The translations under genes were made by a program, and so were the position numbers. Positions 43,783-54,800 of a DNA stretch of 64,000 bases are shown here, one piece after another; positions within the stretch are counted from its first letter, which is position 1, and each line of letters opens with the position of its first letter. The DNA lies in assembly GCF_963678635.1 (NCBI RefSeq), contig NC_087066.1, forward strand, positions 55,880,312 to 55,944,311. The letters are read 5' to 3'. The notes below the pieces were generated by a model. That model was not told where the DNA came from, ran no database searches, and saw nothing but the letters and a program-made list of their open reading frames with translations. This stretch comes from Symsagittifera roscoffensis (Eukaryota; Xenacoelomorpha; Acoela; Convolutidae).

Positions 43783-45772
43783 TTAAGATTAATGAACATA
43801 GTCAGATTAATGAACAGAAGCAAATCTCCCTCTCCAATTAGAGACTTATAATATATATATTTTTGTGAAATTCGAAGTTGAAAATTTGTCAATCCTTTTT
43901 GTAGGTTTCTAAGAACGTAGAACGTAGTGAATACTCTTATATAGATCTTGCTGATTTTTTTTGTTTGTTTTTTCTTCAGGAAAAAGTCTTAAAATTTTTT
44001 CACGCTCAATTTTGATTTTCGCGGTTTGACTTGTGATTTCTTTTAAAGTTCAGTGCATTTCCATTGTTAATAGGAAGGCAAACTCAAGTATCGAACAGCA
44101 AAAATGTGAAGATCACGAAAAACGTGGTCGACTTCTGATTTCGGAAATGGAAACTATCAGATTTCCCAGTGAAATAAAAGTTTACCTATTGATCCAGTAT
44201 CATCAAATTAGGGTTTTTAAGTCAAAAAGGGTCAAAACTAAATTGATCGTGAAATTGGCAGAGCTGTAAGGGCATCTATTTTTTCTTCAAAATTCGCAAA
44301 TTGATGTTTTAAAACAAGTCATTTTTTTTTCTGTTTCCTTGCGTTAATTGTTCTTTTCCCATTTTCAGTTGGTATTTTTTTGAATTATCATTAGACACCG
44401 TCGATTGCCTTTCGGGACGTGTTTTCAAGTTTTAAGTTTTTTTCAAAATGTTTTCATTTTTTTTGTACGTAATGGCTTTCCTTTCTGTCTGCTAGCGTGG
44501 AATGCTGTTTTTGTGTGGAATCGAAATTGGTGCGAAGCACAGCTTCGCTTCTGTGTTTAAATATTTCTTTTTAATCTTTCTTCTATATTCCATTCTTAGG
44601 CTGGTGATTATAATAGAATATAGAATCAAGTTGGAATATCAATTCGGATATTCGTCGTCAAGATTTATCAAATCGGGATATAGACTTTATTGGTTTAAAA
44701 TAGTATAACAAAATCACTTAAATCAGTCGGGGCTTAACTGTTTGTAAGAAATGTCGGGCCAAATGTTTTTTGAGCATATCTGCATTTTAACTTGCGGTTG
44801 TTTTCGATTTTTTCTTTCATAGTTGGCTGTAAACTGTTTTTAACTTTTTTTTTCTATTTGAGCTGGTTAGTTTTAGTTTTTTTTTTTGCATTAAAACTTA
44901 TTTGGCTTTGAATGCCTTCGGCAGCAGTTATAACTGTTTTGTTTAAAAGGCAAAAATATGAACCGTGTTTAGACGCTGTCAGAATGCAGTTTTTTTCCAG
45001 TTTTTTTTCCGAGGCAAACGTCAGATGCTTTTAGACAGAAGCTGGCTAGAAATCTGAATTAATTTTATTATGTAGCAGAGTAGTTTTTTATATTCCTTTT
45101 TAAGTTGAGGGAGACGTATATAAAGTCTAGTTAAGACTCTTAGCTTTCCAATGAATTTTTCACCAAATTTCGTACTGCTTTGCTGTTTAAGGGGGCTTTT
45201 TGGCACTAAGAATACTTCTCTAACACCCTCTAACTGAATGGCCAAACAACGCCTTGAAAAGTAATATTTTACGGTTTTTTATTTGGCTGTATTTTGAGAA
45301 ACAGTTTCATTCATCATATGTCAAAATTTCAACCGTTTATGTCTAGTAATTGTTGAGAAAACGGCAAATGTGAAACAATTTTTGTTCTTTTTGTTATGAA
45401 AATTAAAAGTTGCAGATTCTATGTCTGGTGAATGTAGCAAAAATTTGAAGAACAATTTTTGAAAGAACCATTTGCTTTTGAAGCTATATATTTTTTGATT
45501 TTCTGTTTTGGTATAATAACCAGAAAAGATTGGGTCGCATAGCACTAGCAATATTTGCAGTGAAACCCAAGATGAAAATCTAATACTTTTAAAACTAGTC
45601 GCTCTATTTTCTCATAAGCTTTTTTTGCCGAAGTATGCCATCTCCTGGTATCTAGTTTGGGTTAAAATAAGTATATTAATTCATCAAGTGTTCAATGAAT
45701 GCCATTAAAATGGACAATCAGTGCGCTAACTCATTCTGAAATGATCATTATATGCATTTTTTTTTGTTTCAG

Positions 45773-45805
45773 TTGAAGGCAATGAATGGCTGCAGATGTG
45801 ACTGA
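45773..45805 (+). promoter_or_regulatory. TECPR1 leader with overlapping upstream ATG
   Basis: A strong acceptor (T-rich tract ending GTTTCAG at 45,772) precedes the start by 13 nt. Two ATGs lie four bases apart in ATGAATGG. The first (45,782) opens a seven-codon ORF ending at TGA 45,803-45,805 in another frame. The second (45,786) opens TECPR1. The short leader ORF could lower initiation. Confidence 0.55.
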
Positions 45806-48800
45806 AGCTTTTTCCACCTACAGAAATTTACAGACCCGTTTTCATCATCCAACCAATGTTTCCTCTCATGGTAGCTCATCTAATCTATCAACAACCTCAG
45901 ATAGCACCGAAACCGGATCTACAGGAGACTCAAAACATACCGGGGATTCTCGATCGACTTTTGAAATCGGAGATGACGGCGACACTGTGCTCGGAGGCGA
46001 AAACAGTATCAGTTCCCCGGAAAATTGCGTCTATTTCGTGACAAGCAAACCAGAAGGCAAGCTACTTTATCTAGATACCAATTCAAAAGCTCTACAGGAA
46101 TTCCCAAACATTCCAGAAGATTCTAGTACTCGTGAGTCTGGTGGATCTCTAAATATCATATCGTGTTGTCCACAGAAACATTCCATTTGGGCTCTGACGG
46201 ACGATGGATCTGTTTACATGTACCAGTTTCCGACCACTTCTAGAATCAGACATCAAGTACACACCTATGAGAATCAGAGATACAGGCCATTTATGGGAGG
46301 ATGGACGTCGAAGTTACTGGCGCTTGACAGGTTGGTAGCTTGAGTTGTAATAATGTTTGGATAATTTGTGAAGTACTCTACTGACGAGCGAGATTATAAG
46401 GTGCTACCTGTCAAGGTTGCTTTGTTTTGCGGATAATTTGTAAAGTACTCTACTGACGAGCGAGATTATAAGGTGCTACCTGTCAAGGTTGCTTTGGTTT
46501 GCCAAGCTACAGGATCGAAGTTAAGAGAAAAGATGTTTTTAATGGTTTCTGTCTAGGTACCCGTGGAGCAGCAAAGGTGGTCATAAGTCGCTTCCCAAAG
46601 ACTCCTTCCGTCTCCTTAGTCCAGATTGTTGGCAGTGGGAGGGAGCGTGGAAGTTGGCCGTGGTAGTCGACGGACAAGCCACCGAAAAAGGTCAATATGG
46701 TTCACTCGAATAAAATTAAATCATGCTTCATTTCAACTTTTTTCATTATTTACTGCTCAATTTGTGTTTTACTCTTGAAGATGGGTAAAAAAAATTTGAA
46801 TCGTGTTGTTTTAATCGCCAAGTGGAAACCCAAAACATCGAGATGCGACGCGAAAAAAAAAGATAAGCTGAAAAAATTATTTGGTTTTCAGACAAAAACA
46901 ATTTTTGATTCCTTCCTGTCGGTCGAAGTGCTTTTAACTACAGCCCACATGGTTAAGTAATAATGTTTATATCATAAGAGAAGCTGGCTAACTTCTAATC
47001 TGCGGAGATAACTCTCCAAGTCCACTTCTTCTCTTTAGGATCTCCCTCTTGCATATAATTATTTTTGTCTGATTAATTCAAATATTTAAATTGACTTCTG
47101 GCCCTCTCAAATGTTAGAAAGTATCAAAAGTGGCAATGTTAGAAGTTATTGCTGCGCCTTTAGATGGCTGGCAGTTCGCAGGAAACTTCACCAGTGCTGC
47201 TTTTGGAGCTCAAGGAATGCTGACTGCGGTTCGAAGGAGAAAATGGGTTCGATACATGACCTTCTCCAAGTACAGCCAATGGTTCAAAATCGAACTGCCA
47301 TCTAAAATTTCAACCTCATATCCGATTCAGCCAGGCTCAAATTCTTCTAAGAACTTCAAAAGGGAAGTTGTTTGTCTGTCTGTCGGTGGATCCAGACTCA
47401 ACGGAGCAGTTAAAGGTCATCTGTCAGTTTGGGTTCTGACTTCAGATAACCGACTTTTGTTTCGTGAAGGTGTTTGTGCCACGAGACCTGAAGGCAGTCA
47501 CTGGCGTGTAGTCGAATCCTTGATTGAATCTATCAACCAAATTACAGTAGGACCATCTGGGGCGACTTGGATTGTAACGTGGAATGGGAATCTGTTGGTC
47601 CGTAAAGATGTCAACGCAAGGAGTCCCTGGGGATCCAAGTGGATAACTCTAGTGGCAAGCGAAGACAAAGTTGTCCCTAGGTTAAGAGTCTTCAATTAGT
47701 TTGTATCATTTAAGTTTGCTGGCGTATTTATTTAGTCGAATAAAAGATACTGATTAGTATTCACGGAGTTTGTTCATTTAGCTTCCAAATGAATTATAGG
47801 ACACCAAACTTTCCTCTTGCTGACCCATGTTGGTCAGAATCATGAAGACTCATTTGAAAAGATTGAAATATAACTATACCCTGCAAGTTTTATTTTTCTT
47901 TGTCAGTTTTTTTAATTAAGTTTGCAAAGTAGTGTAATTTTTTGAATCTCGGTTTTTTTAGGTTTCAGAGAGTGAGTCTTGGAGAGAAGAGTGCGTGGGC
48001 TATCTCTGCTAATGCCCAAAAGGTATACTACTTGCCGAACATCGAGGCTAAATTCATAGACTACAAGTGGATACCAGTTGTAGGAGACATGTTTGGAGTG
48101 TATGTCGGCTTAAACAACCAAGTATGGGCCGTGCCTCTTCTAGAAAGATCTGGAATATTCTTCAGAGATAAAGTGAACACGGAAGAAATATGCGGTCGTG
48201 GATGGAAGAAAATGGAAATCGATTTCAATGACGTCATTTCCTGTGGGTCCAATGGAGATATTCAGCAATCATCAAACAGTATCATTAGTGAACGCACAAC
48301 TTGTAAAATTAGAGAGGTTTCGCCCACATCCTTTGAGTGGGATCCGGCTACAGCTTTCAGTTGCTTTTCGAAGTCTGCCAAATTTAATATTCAGCCAAAT
48401 CTTCGCAATGAAATAGTGGCGAAACTTCTTTCCATTAAATTGAAACAAGAGGTTCCGTTTGCTTCTAAAACAGAGTACGTGAGAAATCAAATCGTGGAAT
48501 CTAATGGCAGTGTAATTGAGAATAGAGAACGACTTAGCAGAGAGGTATCTACAGATATTATTCTCTCGAAAAATAGGCTGAAAATTGCAGATACGTTCTC
48601 AAAATGTCAAGTATCAGTGAGATCACAGAACGATACAAACGATGAGTTTCTCCATTTCCAGTTTCAGGAAAATGACGAAAATTCTGCTTTTATTGAATTA
48701 TCCAAAATAGTTTGCGTGAGACAGAAAAACGATCTTGACAATCCAACTTTGATTATTAATTTCGTGCCTTATACGACCAATTCAGGTGTGTTTCATGTTA

Positions 48801-51800
48801 TCTTTCAGACATTCAAAGACTTATTCTTGTGGGAAGAAGATTTGAGGGTTTTCCTGGAGATATCCCAAAAACAAGCAAACTCAGAAAGTAGCATATCGCA
48901 TGAAAAGTTTGAAAATCCAATGTTTTTCATTGATAACTTGGGAAGTTCTTTCGTTCATTTTCCTTTGAAAGACTTCACAAAAACTATAACCTGGGAAGCG
49001 ATGGCTGGCCATTGGTCGAAGATAATTTGTTTTGGTGAGCTGATTTTTGGCCTAACAGATGACAAATCTGTTTGGGTAATGGCAAACCATGAACTGAAAA
49101 GAGACCAAAATGGTTCTTTCACGGAAAACCAGACAGATTCTATTGCAGTGACGGTTTTTGAAATAGAAACGTGGAACGTTGCTATCGGATACCGAGGAAA
49201 GTACTTTGAATGCATTCCCAAGACCTTCTGGAACGAAGGTATGGCTTTAAAAAGACCGGAATGCCTGAAAGATCTAAGCTGCGTCCAGTTACCGAACACT
49301 CGATGGGAATGGAATAGCGAATGGTTTGTGGATTATTCATTTGCTGATCGAGATGGATGGTCCTACGGTTGGGACCTGGAGAACCCTGGATGTTTTCATG
49401 CCGTCCCTGCTAGAGGAGATATTTACAGAAGGCGGCTGCATAAAAGATTGTGTACATTCAAGCAGAAAAGTGGTTGGCGAATTCTTAATAGAAAACCAGC
49501 GATTGTAGAAATGGCGGCTAGTAACATGAAGAGCAAGCGAGGAACGTTACTGGACGAGTTATCCCAGTCGAAAGTGTCTAAATGCTTCTCGTCCAAAGAT
49601 TCAATGTCATCATCTGAGCATTCTAACAGTCATGCTAACAGGTACGGCCGTTTTTTTTGGCGGTAGATCTAACATAAACGGAAAACTGGAAATTTTATGA
49701 CCGCGGGTTTTCAAAAAAACTCAGATTCAACATCAAAACTTGTCAGATTGTCATCGGTCTAAATCTATTCAAAGGCAATTTATATCCACCAGGAATTTTG
49801 TTTAACTTTAGGCTTTCCGAGAGTCGATCGCTCTTCAAATGGGAATTTTTGATGGAATTTTGCTTTTGAAGAGTTATAAAACCACTGCCTTACATACCTA
49901 ATGAAAGAAGTAAAATAAGTTAAATACAGATTAAATAAACTATCATGGCCATGGCGGCTGAGTTTGCTCACAAACAAAGTTTTTCCTTTTATTGCTTTTT
50001 TTCGTTGCCTTGGCAAATTAATAGTGAGGAATAGACTCTTTTTGGTTTTAGGTCCTCCTCGAACTTCTGGGCGTTGGACGAGGATGGCAATGTGTTCTGT
50101 GCTATGTTTGACTATGACAAGGTGGATGGCAATGTGAGCGGGGAGGAGAGATGGGATTGGAGTGAGTGCATCAAGTGGAGACCATTACTGCCGACACTGA
50201 CCCAACAGGTGGACAACCATCAGATGATGTCCATCACGGCACTGGACTACTCGGGAGGGTAATTACATCAAATATTTTGACCGTTTTTCGAATTTCTTCC
50301 TTTTTTCGAAATTTTTCCAGACAAAATTGCAAACACTAGAGTAAGGAATCCAAATTGCATAAATGGATATGACCAATTTTTTTTAAAAAGTTATGGCCAT
50401 AGAAAATGTCCAATTTGAAAAATTTGATGCTTTTTTGGAAACTTTTTAATTTTTCTCAACAACTACCCCACGAAATCTAAGGTTAAAGGTCCAATTGAAA
50501 GACCATGCGCTACTTTCTCTTCATAGTGGCGACGCCCTAATTGCTAAAGAAAAGTTATGTAAGATTTTGCAAAGTCCATTTGAAGTTTTAAATTTTTTTT
50601 TCAAATTAATTTTCGGATTAGTACAATTTAAAAATATACTATGAAAGAGGTATTTCCAACTCCAGCTTGGCCGCTAGTATTTAGTTGCTAAGAAGCGATT
50701 TTGGCGCAGGTGCGAGGACATGTGACGTTGAATCTCGAAGTCGTTGATTCGATTCCGGTACATATCAGAATTAATTTTTTCGTTTCTTTCGTTTATACTT
50801 AATGACCACTTTTAGAGCTAATTGTTGCACTTCAGATAGATACTTTGAACGGCTGGAATTTTCCGAAGGACATCACTTCCCATTCAGATAAATTAGTTAG
50901 CAATAAATCATTATTTGACTGATTTTAGATCAGTTATTGTGTTCTCAGAAGAAAGTTTACTAGGATTGACAATCATTTTATTCATCAGCAAAAAAATTTG
51001 CTTTGCTAGTTTGACATTGCTTGGGAAGATTATATATTGAAGTTGGAAAAAAAATCTTAAGATTGATCCTTGTATGACTGCAAATTTAATTAGCAGTTTT
51101 TCTGAAGGCAGAAGATTTTCTGTAAAGTATTGATGCCGAATTCTTGAATAGGTTTTCATTATTTCAATTTTTGTTCCTCTAGAACAATGTCACGCCAACT
51201 TTTGTAAATTTTTTTGATGATCTGGAATATCGAACGCCTTTTCGAAGCCTTCTGTTTTCTCGCATAAACTCGGTGATTTCTGTTAATGCATGAGTGCTGT
51301 GAAGGGAAACCCAACTGTGACTTGGAAAAAAGCTTCATCTTTCAAAAAAATATTTTCCCAATTTTTAAAACAAGGCTTTCTTGAAATTTTTGCTCTGCGA
51401 ATTTAAAAGACTTTCAGGTCCACATTTTTCACGCTTTTTTTGTTTTCGACTGTTTTATAAAGGACAATTTTTTGCGAATTTTAGGCGATCGGAGATGGTG
51501 AGCTCGTTGATTGATTTTTATTAGCAATGGCTAGATGCTCATCAATAACCGGTGAACACAATTTAAGAATTGTCTTACTAAAACCATTATGAACAAGTTT
51601 TTCAAATTTTCATTTGTTTGGTTTTCTTTTATATTTGAATAAGATAACCATTAAAGTGTTTCGAGTTCAATATAATCCATGCGGGGTAATTGTTCAGACA
51701 ATTACCCACAATAAATGCAAAACGTTTATTTAAAACATGCAAGGGTGCTGAATTGGTTTTTGAGTTAAGTTTATTATGTTTTTTTTTTGAAGATTGATAA

Positions 51801-54800
51801 ACTGTTCTTAAATTTGAGCTGTCCTGAGTATTTTTTCATCGTTTCCTTTTTCAGCTGTTTGAGTTAGTTTGATCACTTCGTTCCTCAGTTTTATGTATGA
51901 ATACAACTGGTGCATATACAAAACAGTCCCATACAAAACAGTCCAATACAAAATTTTTCGAAAAATCAAGTAAGGGAGGAAAAAACAGTCCATTGCAAAA
52001 CAGTCCGGTTTAAGGTCGCCGGTGGGCGATAACCGGCTCTAATTTTCGTATTAAGTCCTACCCTCTGTTGACAAGCTCGCAACACGTTGGCGCGACTGCG
52101 GCGGCCACCATTTTGTTCATTATGTTTGTTGAACAAAGGACAATTCTCGGCCAACCGGCTTGTTAAAACAATAATTACATGGGACTGTTTTTCGAACTGT
52201 TTTGTATTGGACTGTTTTTTCGTTCATTTTCATACTTTCTCGGATTGATTTGTATTGGACTGTTTCGTATGGGACTGTTTTGTACAGACATGGTTACAAC
52301 TCTGTTCACCTGGATCCTATATGTTTTTTGTTGACGTCGATCAACCGAGCAACTAGCTATCCTTGTTTCGTCGTCGCTCAGTGTGGGAAGCTAATGAAGC
52401 TAAATCTGTCGTGGCCACGTGGGGTAAGGCAAGCGTCTCGCAACACGAGGGTCGTTGGTTCGAACACCACTTCGGTCTCGGTTGGTGGGTGTGGGACCGT
52501 CTACGGTGAAATGGTTGTCATCCACCCTTCACCACGGTTGGTCCTGAACTGAGTAGGACCGGTCAGTAACAAATGAAGTGAAATCATTAGGTTTTTGTTT
52601 GATTCATTCGCTGGATTTGGTTGCTTGTTTTTCAGACTTTTAACTTCGCTTTTGTGCAGTAGCGGAGTTGGGGGGAAAGGCAAACGCCCTCCTCCCCCCC
52701 ACTCAGGGATTCGACCCCCTGCCGACCCAAAGGGACCCCTTGGCACTGTTTTGAGGCATCCATTTTGGGCTGATGGATCCCTAAATTTTTTCTAAAGGCG
52801 TTTTTGGCACCTATATTTACTAATTTTGAGGGTGAAGCGCGCGCCAAAAAAATGCGAGTTTTTGATCACACTTTTTCAAACGCAGAAATTTTGGCCAAAA
52901 CAGGGCCTTTTTAGCGCTTTGGGTGAGCTCACAAAATCACTGTAGTCAACCTAAAAAAATTGTTCAACAAAGTTTTTTGAAAATCCGCCCCCTCGAGAAA
53001 ATCTTAAATCAGCCCCTGCTTTTGTGTCATGGGACTTAATTGTGATGACACAAAAGCAGGGGCTGATTTAAGATTTTCTCGAGGGGGAGGATTTTCAAAA
53101 AACTTTGTTGAACAACGAGAAAAACTGTGTAGAAAAAGACATGACGAGATTAGTCAACTGGGTCAATCGCAAATAATCAAAACAAGTAGAGACTGATGTA
53201 TATCTTTTACCTTGTTTAAAGCAAGTAGTACATTTCTTGCGAAATAGTTCACTAGTCCAACAAAGCAGGCCAAAGAAAAGGTTTCTTTTCGATTTGTTTT
53301 TTGTTTTGAATTTGAGTTTGCAGCTACATGACAACAGCAAATGAATACTATTATCAATGCCTGGAAGGTGACCCATAGAGAATTTCATCTCGTCGACTGG
53401 GTCACCTCGAGAGCTTAAAGAGCAGAATCATTGAGACAATGAGCAGTTTGTATAAATATTCATTATCAAAAAGATAATTATCGAAAAAAGAATCCATAAA
53501 AAGTTTCAATTCTTTCTTATCAAACATGAAAAATTTTGAGGGAGTAAGTTGTATTGAAAAACAAAAATGTAAGCTAAAGTTGACCCACCTCGAAGTGAGA
53601 ATTTCTTGGTATTTGATTTTTATCCTACATTTGTAATTAATTTTTCTGTCTTTGTGTTTGTTTGAGGAAGTCTTGGTAGACTCGTTAAATCTAAGAATTT
53701 TTTGTGTTTGTGTACCTTAATTACCCTTGCGATCAGCAAAGGTATTGCAATCGGGTACTAGACTTTTTTTCCCGTAAACAGCTTTATCCACAAGACTCTT
53801 TTCTGGACTCCTTCACCTCTTCGTCCTTTTTGCAATTCCTACTCCTCCTACTCTCGGTTGCAAATATTAAAATATTAAGCATGGTTGACGGTTGACTATG
53901 TTGTTTTAAATATCCGTCGTTTTCAAACTTTTCGTTTTATGTTGGTCGTGATTTTTCCATCTAGATTTGTTAAATTTTGGATTATTTTATATCAGCTTAG
54001 TAGCCTGATTTTGAGTAGTTTCGAGGGAAACATAAATTTTATGCTCACGCCTAAAGCGGCTGAATAAGTTTCGGTCTATGTAGTATTGGTTCAATTGCGC
54101 CTTTCGATTGGCGAATAAAGTTTGTGTGTGCGTGTCTGTGTTTTGAGGGCAAGAGGACCTAATTACTTCTTATTAGTCTTAAAAAATTTTGATTTTTTTT
54201 CTACTTTTTTGATTTTCCTTTTTTTGGCTTGATAGGTTCGCCCTATATTAAATCGGCTAAGTGGCCTCATATTGCGTCGTTTCTCGAGCTGTGTATGTGT
54301 TTTGAGGGTGAGGGGACTTGATAACTTTTTATCAGTCTTAACTTTTAAAAAAAATTTCGGCTTTGTTTTTTTATTATCCTTTTTTTCTTCGGCTTAATAG
54401 GTTTCGGCCAATATTATAACGGCATAGTGGCCGCATATTGACGCGTGAATGAAGTTTGTGTATGTGTGTGCGTGTGTTTGTTCGTTTGTCTGTTTGAGGG
54501 TGTGGGGGGTTTGATTTTTTTAAGAAATATCTGTTTAAAGTGTATCTGGTTTTCGGCTTTGTTACCGCTTGATATTTTTCTTCAATGCTAGTTTCACATT
54601 CTATTGTCTTTGTTCGTTTTTTTTTCAAAATTAGTCTTATCGATAGATCTAGTTTTTTCAAAACTTATTAGTTTTTTTTTTACTTAGCAGCTTTCTTGTT
54701 TTGTATCGCACGTGGTGCGAAGCTCAGCTTCGTCTCTGTGTCTAACAACTAATTTTGCTGAAACAAAGTTGAAAAAAAAAGAAACGATTTAAGTGTCATT

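Larger units (their letters stand above)
41525..45772. other. Divergent intergenic region between SPAG16 and TECPR1
   Basis: No gene is supported. It must hold the promoter of SPAG16 (leaving leftward) and probably that of TECPR1. Contents are dispersed repeats (42,470-42,990; 43,180-43,500; 43,917-44,370; 44,350-44,560), a tandem short repeat (43,244-43,312) and a copied fragment of TECPR1 exon 2 (43,494-43,782). Confidence 0.6.

Noticed and set aside
47118-47163. Alternative TECPR1 exon 3 start at 47,122
   Set aside because: It keeps the frame, but the acceptor has a poor pyrimidine tract and adds residues unlike a dysferlin domain. The acceptor at 47,163 gives DGWQF directly.
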